Source of the DNA: Allomuricauda sp.
GTDB taxonomy: Bacteria; Bacteroidota; Bacteroidia; Flavobacteriales; Flavobacteriaceae
Direction of reading: 5' to 3'
Assembly: GCA_017795045.1 (NCBI GenBank)
Contig: CP051244.1
Coordinates: 2,389,988 to 2,453,987, forward strand
DNA length: 64,000 nucleotides
This document shows positions 17,926 through 25,467 of this stretch, in pieces; position 1 is the first letter of the stretch; each line of letters starts with the position of its first letter. The notes beneath the pieces were generated by a model. The model made no database searches. It saw only the letters and a list, made by a program, of their open reading frames with translations, and had not been told where the DNA came from. The position numbers were made by a program, and so were the translations under genes.

Positions 17926-18348
17926 ATGGAAGCGCATAAAGCGAAAATTCTGTCCGTTTGCAACGACATTTGCAAGGGGACATTGATGGAAACCCTGGAT
18001 ATAGATTACATAGATGTGGGGGAGAATTTTTTACTTGCCCGCATGCCGGTAACTCCAAAAGTGCATCAACCTGATGGCGTTCTCCATGGAGGGGCCACCG
18101 TAGCATTGGCCGAGAGTGTGGGCAGTGCCGCTTCCTATGTTTTTTTGGATGGAAAAAAATTCTTTGTTCGAGGTATAGAAATTGCCGCCAACCATGTCAA
18201 GTCCATAAAGGAAGGCTATGTGTATGCGCGCGCATCCATGTTGCATAGGGGAAGGACCACCCAACTTTGGGAGATCAAGGTCACCGACGAAGAAGGGAAA
18301 CTCATTTCCAACTGTAAACTTACCACCATTGCCCTACCCAGAGAATAA
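17926..18348 (+). CDS. PaaI-type hotdog thioesterase, probable DHNA-CoA hydrolase
   Basis: 140-residue hotdog protein. The PaaI-family active-site segment HQPDGVLHGGATVALAE is at residues 47-63, with His-Gly-Gly and the catalytic Glu in AES. Its position 16 bp ahead of menF and upstream of menD suggests it cleaves 1,4-dihydroxy-2-naphthoyl-CoA in menaquinone synthesis (MenI role). The fold is read from sequence; the substrate is inferred from context. Confidence 0.82.
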   Translation: MEAHKAKILSVCNDICKGTLMETLDIDYIDVGENFLLARMPVTPKVHQPDGVLHGGATVALAESVGSAASYVFLDGKKFFVRGIEIAANHVKSIKEGYVYARASMLHRGRTTQLWEIKVTDEEGKLISNCKLTTIALPRE

Positions 18349-18364
18349 GGATTTTACAACCATT

Positions 18365-19390
18365 ATGGAACAAGTGGACCTTTGGTTTCAAAAAGGTCTA
18401 CCGTTCTGTATTTATCGGAAACCCCAGGAGGACCAAATAAAGGCAGTCTTTCAAACGGATGATCGCTTGCACCCGGTCGTGGATTTTACGGAAAGTGGAT
18501 TTGTCTTTGCCCCGTTCCGTTTGGAGAATGGAGCGGTATTGCTCAAACCGGATGAGATGTATTTGTGTGGGCATACCAGTAGTGTTCGTCCTTCGATTGA
18601 AGAGATTTCCGTTACTGAAATAGGCAGGCAGGCCCATCTTGATTTGGTGCAAAAAGGAATTCAGGAAATCGCTGCAGGCCGATTGGGAAAAGTGGTCCTC
18701 TCCAGAAAATTGGAAAAGGAAACCGAGAAACCCATCACCGAAATTTTCGGGAAACTTTTGCTGTCGTACCCCAATGCGTTCTGTTATTTGTTTTCCCATC
18801 CTAAAGTAGGCACTTGGTGTGGTGCCACCCCAGAAACCTTGGTACAGATTCAAAACAAAACAGTGCGCACCATGTCCTTGGCGGCCACCCTTCCGTTTGT
18901 TCAGGGAGAGACCCCAAACTGGGGCCAAAAGGAACTGGAGGAACAGCAAATGGTCTCGGATTACATTAAGGAACGTTTGACCCCTTCCATGGAAACCTTG
19001 GATGTAGAAGCTGCCAAATCTGTTAGGGCGGGAAACCTTTGGCATTTGCGGTCCGAAATCAAAGGTGTGTTGTCTCAAAATAGTTCCGTGCGGGAAATCA
19101 TTTCCCTATTGCACCCCACACCTGCGGTTTGTGGCATCCCGACCCAAGCGGCCAAGACCTTTATCTTGGAAAATGAAGACTATCAGCGAACCTATTACAC
19201 GGGATTTTTGGGCGAACTCAATCTCAATGTCAAGGCAGAAGTTTCTTTGTTTGTGAACTTGAGGTGTATGGAACTTCAGGGTAACACAGCTTCAATCTTC
19301 GTAGGTGGGGGGATAACACAGGCCTCTGACCCGGAACGGGAATGGATTGAGACCCAGAATAAAAGCAGGACCATGCTCAATATCCTGTAA
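18365..19390 (+). CDS. menF: Isochorismate synthase MenF
   Basis: Converts chorismate to isochorismate, entering menaquinone synthesis. The 341 residues from MEQVDLWFQKG carry the chorismate-binding domain: GRLGKVVLSRKL, SLAATLPF, HPTPAVCGIPTQAAKTFI, YYTGFLGELN and IFVGGGITQASDPEREW. A longer frame opens upstream, but it overlaps the thioesterase gene and its extra residues match nothing. menD follows after 54 bp. Salicylate or siderophore use is possible in principle, but menD next door decides for menaquinone. Confidence 0.94.
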   Translation: MEQVDLWFQKGLPFCIYRKPQEDQIKAVFQTDDRLHPVVDFTESGFVFAPFRLENGAVLLKPDEMYLCGHTSSVRPSIEEISVTEIGRQAHLDLVQKGIQEIAAGRLGKVVLSRKLEKETEKPITEIFGKLLLSYPNAFCYLFSHPKVGTWCGATPETLVQIQNKTVRTMSLAATLPFVQGETPNWGQKELEEQQMVSDYIKERLTPSMETLDVEAAKSVRAGNLWHLRSEIKGVLSQNSSVREIISLLHPTPAVCGIPTQAAKTFILENEDYQRTYYTGFLGELNLNVKAEVSLFVNLRCMELQGNTASIFVGGGITQASDPEREWIETQNKSRTMLNIL

Positions 19391-19430
19391 TTTGGCATGG
19401 CATAATTTAGGGCAATCCCATTTTCAGGTG

Positions 19431-19438
19431 TATTTTTG
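19431..19438 (+). promoter_or_regulatory. -7 box immediately before menD
   Basis: TATTTTTG fits TAnnTTTG and ends 6 nt before the menD ATG. It may give menD its own short-leader transcript; no clear -33 box is seen. Confidence 0.35.
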
Positions 19439-19444
19439 TACTCC

Positions 19445-21181
19445 ATGATGTACTCAGATATCCCCTCGGCGCAGACATTGGTCTTACATTTTAAATCCCG
19501 AGGTATCAGAAATATTGTGATTTCCCCGGGTTCTAGAAATGCTCCCTTGACCTTGGGGTTCACCAAGTATCCATTTTTTAAGTGCTTTAGTATTGTGGAT
19601 GAACGATGCGCTGCTTTTTTTGCCTTGGGCATGGCGCAGCAATTACAGGAACCGGTTGCCGTGGTCTGTACATCGGGCAGTGCGTTGTTGAATTATTACC
19701 CTGCCGTGGCCGAAGCGTTTTACAGTGATATTCCATTGATCGTGGTTTCGGCAGATCGTCCCAGCTATCGCATTGATATTGGTGACGGCCAGACCATCCG
19801 TCAAGAAAATGTATTGGAAAAGCACGTAGGGTACTCCGCCAATTTGAAGCAGGATGTTTCACATGCAGCTGCTACCGTTTCCAAATGGGGAGGGGAACGC
19901 TCAAAAGAAAATCAAGAAGATATACAGGCCTATAACGAAGCCACTATCGAGAAAGCGCTGCAAACCGCACTCTTTGAAAAATCCCCGGTACATATCAACA
20001 TTCCTTTTGAGGAACCTTTGTATGGGACGGTATCAGAGCTTACCATCCCCATTCCAGCGGATAAACAAAGAATGGAATTGGAAAAAGTCCAAATGGATTG
20101 GGACCGTTTCGCTTCGGTTTGGAAAACCAGTAAACGGAAAATGGTACTGGTGGGGGTAAACCAGCCCAATATTATGGAGAGGGGAGTGCTGGAAGCCTTG
20201 GCACAAGATGGCAACACCTTGGTATTCACCGAGACCACGTCCAATCTGCATCATCCAGATTTCTTTTCCAGTATTGACAGTATTATCGCCCCTATAGAAA
20301 AATCAGCCGATCGGGAAACCCTTTTTCAGGATTTGCAACCGGATTTGCTGGTCACTTTTGGTGGACTGATCGTTTCCAAAAAGATCAAGGCTTTTTTACG
20401 AAAGTATCAACCCAAGACCCATTGGCATGTGGATCCCAAAAAGGCATTTGATACGTTCTTTTGTCTGTCTGAGCATTTAAAGGTAGACCCCAACACTTTT
20501 TTCAAGGCTATACTTCCTGATGAAAGTACCCTTGGTGCCTACAAAACCAAATGGCTCAACGTAAAAGAAGGCTATGAAGAAAAGCGCAGGACGTATTTGG
20601 AACAAATTCCATTCACGGATTTCACGGTTTTTGATGAGGTACTCCGAGGTATACCCAAAGGGTATCAGGTGCACTTGGCCAACAGTTCCACCATACGGTA
20701 TACACAATTGTTTCCCATGCACCCTTCTCTGAAGGTATTTTGTAACCGTGGCACGAGTGGGATAGATGGAAGCACTTCCACGGCGGTGGGCGCCTCCATT
20801 TTTACAGAAGAGCCCACACTTTTGATTACGGGCGACCTGAGTTTTTTCTATGATAGCAATGCGTTGTGGAACGCTCACATGCGTCCAGATTTTAGAATTA
20901 TTCTGATCAACAATTCTGGAGGAGGAATATTTAGGATTCTTCCCGGAAATGAGGATACGGGTGAGTTTTCCACCTTTTTTGAGACCCATCATGGCCATAC
21001 GGCCGAGCATTTGGCAAAGATGTACGGGTTTTCATATCAAAAAGTGGATGATGAGGAACAATTGAAGAATGGTTTGACCAATTTTTATGATGTATCTGGC
21101 AGTCCCAAGATTTTGGAGGTTGCCACCCCTCGATTGCTGAACGATAAAATTTTGCTTGGCTACTTCGATTTCATATCTTAG
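19445..21181 (+). CDS. menD: MenD, SEPHCHC synthase
   Basis: Thiamine-diphosphate enzyme 2-succinyl-5-enolpyruvyl-6-hydroxy-3-cyclohexene-1-carboxylate synthase, combining isochorismate and 2-oxoglutarate. The N-terminal PYR domain has VISPGSRNAPLTLGF and the C-terminal ThDP/metal site is GDLSFFYDSNALWN...LINNSGGGIF. About 578 residues is normal. A TTG codon lies three codons upstream, but the ATG-ATG pair at 19445/19448 is the more likely start. It follows menF by 54 bp. Confidence 0.96.
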   Translation: MMYSDIPSAQTLVLHFKSRGIRNIVISPGSRNAPLTLGFTKYPFFKCFSIVDERCAAFFALGMAQQLQEPVAVVCTSGSALLNYYPAVAEAFYSDIPLIVVSADRPSYRIDIGDGQTIRQENVLEKHVGYSANLKQDVSHAAATVSKWGGERSKENQEDIQAYNEATIEKALQTALFEKSPVHINIPFEEPLYGTVSELTIPIPADKQRMELEKVQMDWDRFASVWKTSKRKMVLVGVNQPNIMERGVLEALAQDGNTLVFTETTSNLHHPDFFSSIDSIIAPIEKSADRETLFQDLQPDLLVTFGGLIVSKKIKAFLRKYQPKTHWHVDPKKAFDTFFCLSEHLKVDPNTFFKAILPDESTLGAYKTKWLNVKEGYEEKRRTYLEQIPFTDFTVFDEVLRGIPKGYQVHLANSSTIRYTQLFPMHPSLKVFCNRGTSGIDGSTSTAVGASIFTEEPTLLITGDLSFFYDSNALWNAHMRPDFRIILINNSGGGIFRILPGNEDTGEFSTFFETHHGHTAEHLAKMYGFSYQKVDDEEQLKNGLTNFYDVSGSPKILEVATPRLLNDKILLGYFDFIS

Positions 21182-21216
21182 GGCAAGTATACATCATCAA
21201 CAATAACCATTTAAAA

Positions 21217-21558
21217 ATGAGCAAACGAGACGAACTCATCCAGAAGTACGCAGAGGAGATCAAAACAAAATTCGGAGAGGAACCCAACATGGACCTTTTG
21301 ACCAAGGTAACCGTAGGATTGGGACCTTCCATTTATAATTTGGACGCTTCAAAAGTTTCTGGGTCCAATGAAAAGGAGATGGAAACGGTAAAAAACAATT
21401 TCCTGATCAAAAAGCTGGGACTTTCAGATGGTCCCGAATTGTCCGAAGCCATCAATACGGTCATAGATGCCTATGGTAGGTCGGATAAGAATAAATATCG
21501 TGCTGTGATTTATTATATGTTGGCCAAGCATTTCAAAAAGGAATCCATCTATACGTAA
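21217..21558 (+). CDS. DUF2853 family protein
   Basis: Small acidic/basic helical cytoplasmic protein of 113 residues (MSKRDELIQKYAEEIKTKFG...). The pattern YGRSDKNKYRAVIYYMLAKHF near the C-terminus is typical of DUF2853, a family of unknown function often found beside menaquinone genes in flavobacteria (my recollection). It lies 35 bp after menD and ends before a clear terminator, so it is probably the last gene of the menF-menD transcript. Confidence 0.85.
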   Translation: MSKRDELIQKYAEEIKTKFGEEPNMDLLTKVTVGLGPSIYNLDASKVSGSNEKEMETVKNNFLIKKLGLSDGPELSEAINTVIDAYGRSDKNKYRAVIYYMLAKHFKKESIYT

Positions 21559-21575
21559 GAAAAGGCACCACAAGT

Positions 21576-21603
21576 AAAGCTGCTGAATGGGCAGCTTTTT
21601 TTA
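21576..21603 (+). terminator. Terminator after the DUF2853 gene
   Basis: AAAGCTGC, 7-nt loop, GCAGCTTT, followed by a T run. It ends the menF-menD-DUF2853 unit. Confidence 0.85.
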
Positions 21604-21620
21604 TACCCATAATTTCAATC

Positions 21621-21628
21621 TACCTTTG
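21621..21628 (+). promoter_or_regulatory. -7 box of the S1-like gene
   Basis: TACCTTTG fits TAnnTTTG and ends 4 nt before the ATG at 21633, just downstream of a terminator, which predicts a leaderless transcript. Confidence 0.5.
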
Positions 21629-21632
21629 CCAC

Positions 21633-22463
21633 ATGATTCAACTAGGCAATTATAACACCCTAAAGGTACTGCGAAGTACCAGCGTAGGCCTCTTTTTGGG
21701 AGATGATGAAGAAACCGAGATCCTTCTGCCCAATAAATATGTCCCGGAAGATTTTAAGATAGACATGGATATGGAGGTGTTCTGTTATCTGGACAATCAT
21801 GAACGCCCCATAGCCACTACATTGAAGCCGCTCATCATTAGAAATGGTTTTGCTTTTTTGGAAGTGGCTGAAGTAGGGGAGTTCGGGGCTTTTATGGACT
21901 GGGGCGTGGAGAAACATTTATTGGTTCCGTTCAAGGAACAGACCGTGCGAATGGAAGAAGGGAGAAAGTATGTAGTACACTGTTATTTGGATGAAAAAAC
22001 ATTCCGCTTGACAGGTTCCAGCAAGGTGGACAAGTTTTTATCCAATGTGGAAGTGGCCTATGAGATAAACGATGAGGTGGATTTGCTGGTTTATAGACGA
22101 ACCCCGTTGGGATGGGAGGTCATTGTGGATGAAAGGCACAAAGGACTCATTTTTGAAAGTGATGTTTTCAGGCCCATTTCTATTGGGGACGCTCTTAAAG
22201 GATATGTCAAAAATGTGAGGACGGACAAGAAAATAGACCTGTCCCTTCAACCCATTGGGGCGAAAATGTTGGAGCCCACGGCCAAAATGATCTATGATAA
22301 GTTGGTGCAGAGCGATGGATTTCTGCCCTTGCATGATAAATCTTCTCCAGAAGAAATACAGCAGATGTTGCGCATGAGCAAAAAGGCTTTTAAAAAAGGG
22401 ATAGGCATTCTGTACCGGCAACGAAAGATCAATCTTCAGGAGGATGGCATCCACTTGTTGTAA
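21633..22463 (+). CDS. S1-like RNA-binding protein, CvfB/YitL family
   Basis: 276-residue cytoplasmic protein made of successive S1-like OB folds and a C-terminal winged helix. Recognisable are the first OB strand pair (YNTLKVLRSTSVGLFLGD), the second (FAFLEVAEVGEFGAFMDWG), the third (WEVIVDERHKGLIFESDVF) and the helical tail (SKKAFKKGIGILYRQRKI). The family is known as CvfB in staphylococci and binds RNA. In flavobacteria it sits near men genes; a link to their expression is not shown here. Confidence 0.88.
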   Translation: MIQLGNYNTLKVLRSTSVGLFLGDDEETEILLPNKYVPEDFKIDMDMEVFCYLDNHERPIATTLKPLIIRNGFAFLEVAEVGEFGAFMDWGVEKHLLVPFKEQTVRMEEGRKYVVHCYLDEKTFRLTGSSKVDKFLSNVEVAYEINDEVDLLVYRRTPLGWEVIVDERHKGLIFESDVFRPISIGDALKGYVKNVRTDKKIDLSLQPIGAKMLEPTAKMIYDKLVQSDGFLPLHDKSSPEEIQQMLRMSKKAFKKGIGILYRQRKINLQEDGIHLL

Positions 22464-22545
22464 GTAAAATACCATAAAGGCCCAAATAGCAAGGATTTAT
22501 AAGGGATTTTGATACCATTGGGTTTTTTTCTTTCAACAAAAACTT

Positions 22546-22553
22546 TACATTTG
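22546..22553 (+). promoter_or_regulatory. -7 box upstream of the SPOR-like gene
   Basis: TACATTTG fits TAnnTTTG, about 70 nt before the ATG at 22625. The nearest TTG (22518-22520) is 25 nt upstream, longer than ideal. Confidence 0.4.
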
Positions 22554-22624
22554 TAAGTGTGTAGATTAACTCATTGACAGTTATGTGCTTAGCAGAACTG
22601 TAGAACCCGTAACCTTTTAGCAAT

Positions 22625-23224
22625 ATGCCTTTTATTGAAGAAAGCGATTTGTTGGACCTTCATAAGGATATCGATAAGGCCCAGATTATCAACGAAAGAC
22701 TTCTAGATCAGATAAAATATAAGAACAAGGATTTGCGGAAAATAAAGCTGCAACGGAACATTCTTATGGGTTTCGTTGGACTTTTTGTGATTGGCACCTT
22801 GGCCATCACATCCTTTACAGCAGGGTTGAGTAGCAAACAATCCTTTGAGAACCAAAACAATCTTTTGGTCAGTATTGACAGTCTGGATGCCATCAAGACC
22901 CGAATAGACAATCTTAAAAGCCAGAATGAGGAACTCAGCTTGGTCAAGGAATTTTACTTGGCCAAAGAATTCCTGAATAAGGAAACCATCTATTCCGTAC
23001 AGGTAAAGTCGTTTGTGGACAACAATGTAACGCTTGCCTCAGAAGCATTGACCAATACACTTTTTGTAAAGACCAATCCATTTTATGCGTATTCACTAGG
23101 GAACTTTGAGACCTTGGATGAGGCGCAATCCTTCCGGAAACAATTGGTACAGATGGGCTTTCAGGATGCCTTTGTAGCCTCGTACCAAGACGGAAAACGA
23201 ATTAAAATAGAAGATCCGTATTAA
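22625..23224 (+). CDS. Membrane-anchored protein with coiled coil and SPOR-like C-terminus
   Basis: 199 residues: a charged N-terminal helix, one membrane segment (ILMGFVGLFVIGTLAITSFT), a short coiled coil, then a C-terminal region (YSVQVKSFVDN ... YAYSLGNFETLDEAQSFRKQL) with the strand and helix pattern of SPOR domains, which bind denuded peptidoglycan at division sites. This is the slot where some flavobacteria carry other men genes, but nothing in this protein suggests menaquinone chemistry. menA begins 3 bp after its stop. Confidence 0.68.
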   Translation: MPFIEESDLLDLHKDIDKAQIINERLLDQIKYKNKDLRKIKLQRNILMGFVGLFVIGTLAITSFTAGLSSKQSFENQNNLLVSIDSLDAIKTRIDNLKSQNEELSLVKEFYLAKEFLNKETIYSVQVKSFVDNNVTLASEALTNTLFVKTNPFYAYSLGNFETLDEAQSFRKQLVQMGFQDAFVASYQDGKRIKIEDPY

Positions 23225-23226
23225 TC

Positions 23227-24135
23227 TTGGGAAATTTTAAGGCCTGGGTACAGGCTGCTAGACTGCGCACCCTTCCGTTATCTCTATCCGGAATTATAAT
23301 GGGTACCGCCTTGGCTACCAAACAAGGTGTTTTTAATGGGACGATTTTTATTCTTGCACTGTTGACCACGGTCGGTTTTCAGGTGACCTCCAACTTTGCC
23401 AATGATTATGGCGACGGGGTAAAGGGAACCGATAATGAAGACCGGATAGGTCCGGCACGTGCCCTACAAAGTGGGTGGCTTACCCGTTCTGCGTTGAAGA
23501 AAGGAATCATCGTATCGATTGGGATTTCATTTTTGTTGGCCATTGGGTTGATCTATAGCGCTTTTGGGTTGGATAATCTACCTTACATCCTATTGTTTTT
23601 AATACTTGGCATTCTCAGCATTTGGGCCGCATTGAAATATACCATGGGTTCCAATCCTTATGGGTATATGGGTTTGGGCGATGTGTTCGTGTTTTTGTTT
23701 TTTGGGCTCTTGGGTGTGTTGGGAAGCATGTTCCTCTATACAAAAAGCATCACTTGGACGTCATTGTTGCCCGCTATTGGTATAGGAACATTGTGTGTGG
23801 GGGTCCTTAATTTGAACAACTTGCGGGATGTGGTTTCCGATGGAAAGCACGGAAAAAATACCTTGGTCGTAAAAATGGGGTTTCAAAATGGAAAAAAATA
23901 TCATTTCCTATTATTGGTATCTGCCCTTCTTAGCTTTATAACCTACATCCTTATTGAAAGATTGAGCATTGCGCAATCCTTTTTTATGATCGCTTTTGTG
24001 CCCATAGTGGTCCACTTGATAAAAGTCATGTCCACCCAAGTGCCAGGAGCCTTGGATAGTGAACTTAAAAAGTTGGCCCTCAGTACTTTTCTATTGTCCA
24101 TACTCTTCTATGCGGCAGTAAATTATTTTTTGTAA
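23227..24135 (+). CDS. menA: 1,4-dihydroxy-2-naphthoate polyprenyltransferase MenA
   Basis: Inner-membrane UbiA-family prenyltransferase that joins DHNA to a polyprenyl chain. About eight hydrophobic helices; the first Asp-rich site is NFANDYGDGVKGTDNEDR and the second is NLNNLRDVVSDGKHGK. 302 residues is typical. The start is TTG: no in-frame ATG exists between the upstream in-frame stop and the conserved N-terminus GNFKAWVQAARLRTLPLS. It begins 3 bp after the preceding stop, so it is translationally linked to the SPOR-like gene. Confidence 0.95.
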   Translation: MGNFKAWVQAARLRTLPLSLSGIIMGTALATKQGVFNGTIFILALLTTVGFQVTSNFANDYGDGVKGTDNEDRIGPARALQSGWLTRSALKKGIIVSIGISFLLAIGLIYSAFGLDNLPYILLFLILGILSIWAALKYTMGSNPYGYMGLGDVFVFLFFGLLGVLGSMFLYTKSITWTSLLPAIGIGTLCVGVLNLNNLRDVVSDGKHGKNTLVVKMGFQNGKKYHFLLLVSALLSFITYILIERLSIAQSFFMIAFVPIVVHLIKVMSTQVPGALDSELKKLALSTFLLSILFYAAVNYFL

Positions 24136-24168
24136 TTTTGAGATATAACCAGATAAACTTTAAGGAAC

Positions 24169-24924
24169 GTGGAGCAACCGATTAAAATTTTGATTGTAGA
24201 GGACAACGTCATCATTGCGGATGATATGCAGTCCATGTTGGAAGAGATTGGTTATGAGATCGTGGACAATGTCATTGTTTACGAGCAGGCCGTGGAAGTA
24301 TTGAAGAACAACCATGTTGACTTGGTTTTGATCGACATTATCTTGGCTTCTGACAAAACAGGGATAGACCTTGGAAAGCACATCCGCGATGCGTACAATA
24401 TTCCATTCATTTTTGTGACCTCCAACTCGGATAGGGCCACGGTTGAAAATGCCAAAACGGTAAAACCGGATGGATATTTGGTGAAGCCATTTGAGCAACA
24501 AGATTTGTATACTTCCATAGAAATTGCCCTTTCCAACTTTAACTATTCAAAAAAAGCGGAAATAAAGGAAACGGACAGTGAGGATGGAGATACCATCACA
24601 TCCAACTCAGTGCTCAAAGACTCCATATTCGTAAAAAAGCAACATTTGTATTACCGAATCCAGTTCGGTGACATTCAATTTATCAAAGCGGACAACGTGT
24701 ACTTGGAAGTGAACACCGTGGACAAGAAATTCTTGGTGCGCTCTCCCTTGAAGGATTATTTGGAAAAATTGCCCAAGAACAAATTCTACAGGGCGCACAA
24801 ATCCTATATTGTGAATGTGGACCATATTGATGCCATCAACTCCAAGGATATTATGATCAATAACAACTTGATTCCCATTTCCAAGGATTTCAAAGAGTTT
24901 ATCCTCTCCTCAATGAACAGTTGA
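24169..24924 (+). CDS. LytTR-type response regulator
   Basis: 251 residues. An N-terminal receiver domain (IKILIVEDNVIIADD, phospho-acceptor Asp in VLIDIIL, Lys in GYLVKPFEQQD) is followed by an acidic linker and a LytTR DNA-binding domain (YRIQFGDIQFIKADNVYLEV ... FYRAHKSYIVNVDHID). The start is GTG, preceded by AAGGA, and the receiver fold begins right after it. A terminator follows, then a HisKA_2 kinase gene 540 bp on, its probable partner. LytTR regulators bind direct repeats spaced about 21 bp; such repeats lie at 25217-25267. Confidence 0.93.
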   Translation: MEQPIKILIVEDNVIIADDMQSMLEEIGYEIVDNVIVYEQAVEVLKNNHVDLVLIDIILASDKTGIDLGKHIRDAYNIPFIFVTSNSDRATVENAKTVKPDGYLVKPFEQQDLYTSIEIALSNFNYSKKAEIKETDSEDGDTITSNSVLKDSIFVKKQHLYYRIQFGDIQFIKADNVYLEVNTVDKKFLVRSPLKDYLEKLPKNKFYRAHKSYIVNVDHIDAINSKDIMINNNLIPISKDFKEFILSSMNS

Positions 24925-24950
24925 TTCTTGAGGAACAATAAGATATGATA

Positions 24951-24977
24951 AAGTGCCCGATCGGGCACTTTTTTTAT
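24951..24977 (+). terminator. Terminator of the LytTR regulator gene
   Basis: Palindrome AAGTGCCCGATCGGGCACTT followed by a T run. It ends the menA/regulator transcript. Confidence 0.88.
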
Positions 24978-25009
24978 GCCACAATCCCTTTTAAATACAT
25001 GACCACAAC

Positions 25010-25064
25010 TTTCACGGGGTTCACAACAAAATTTTCATGCTTCGGGAGGATGCCGGTACTTTAG
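25010..25064 (+). promoter_or_regulatory. Candidate regulated promoter of a small RNA
   Basis: GTTCACAAC (25019-25027, preceded by TTTCACG at 25010) is followed after 29 nt by TACTTTAG (25057-25064), one base from TAnnTTTG. The spacing equals that at the kinase promoter downstream. Confidence 0.35.
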
Positions 25065-25068
25065 CAAT

Positions 25069-25151
25069 GTAATTGATTCAGAAAGTAATTTTTTCATTTT
25101 CATATAGTGTTCTCGTAAAAGGGTCTTGTTCAAATTGGCAAGGCCTTTTTT
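25069..25151 (+). ncRNA. Candidate small RNA
   Basis: An orphan terminator (12-bp stem with wobbles, 25117-25128 with 25139-25150, then Ts) has no gene before it other than one already terminated at 24977. A -7-like box at 25057-25064 would start an RNA of about 83 nt. No known family recognised; this is a prediction from signals only. Confidence 0.35.
25117..25151 (+). terminator. Second terminator in the regulator-kinase gap
   Basis: AAAAGGGTCTTG pairs with CAAGGCCTTTTT across a 10-nt loop and continues into T residues. Confidence 0.7.
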
Positions 25152-25216
25152 AGTTTGGTACATGGGCCAATACTCCGTAAAATCCATGAAATGCACAAAA
25201 CATCGACAAAAGACAC

Positions 25217-25304
25217 TTTCACATAACCAAAGGGTAGTTTCACAACAGAAATTTGGGGTTTCACAACATTGGTGGGCAAGTCTTTCCGTTTGGATTTAAT
25301 TTTG
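25217..25304 (+). promoter_or_regulatory. Three 21-bp-phased TTTCACA repeats and -7 box of the kinase gene
   Basis: TTTCACA starts at 25217, 25238 and 25259, exactly two helical turns apart; the last two extend to TTTCACAAC. TAATTTTG follows at 25297-25304, 29 nt after the last repeat. Direct repeats about 21 bp apart are the layout bound by LytTR regulators, and such a gene lies immediately upstream. No -33 TTTG is visible. Confidence 0.5.
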
Positions 25305-25467
25305 GAGGTAAACTAGCGTTCTTTATATACCCCATACTTGCATTGCAAACCTTCATTTTAAGGGTTTGGCAGATTTACCGTTTTGCGTAATGGGGACATG
25401 AAAAAGGGCACAAACAATAGTATGGACCTTGAGGGTAATTCCCAAGGTCGATATATTTAATAGATTA

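Larger units (their letters stand above)
24925..25467. other. 543-bp gene-free stretch between response regulator and kinase
   Basis: Contains a terminator (24951-24977), a first TTTCAC/TTCACAAC cluster (25010-25027), a candidate small RNA ending in a second terminator (25117-25151), three TTTCACA repeats at 21-bp spacing (25217-25267) and a -7 box TAATTTTG (25297-25304). I find no convincing protein gene. Confidence 0.6.
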
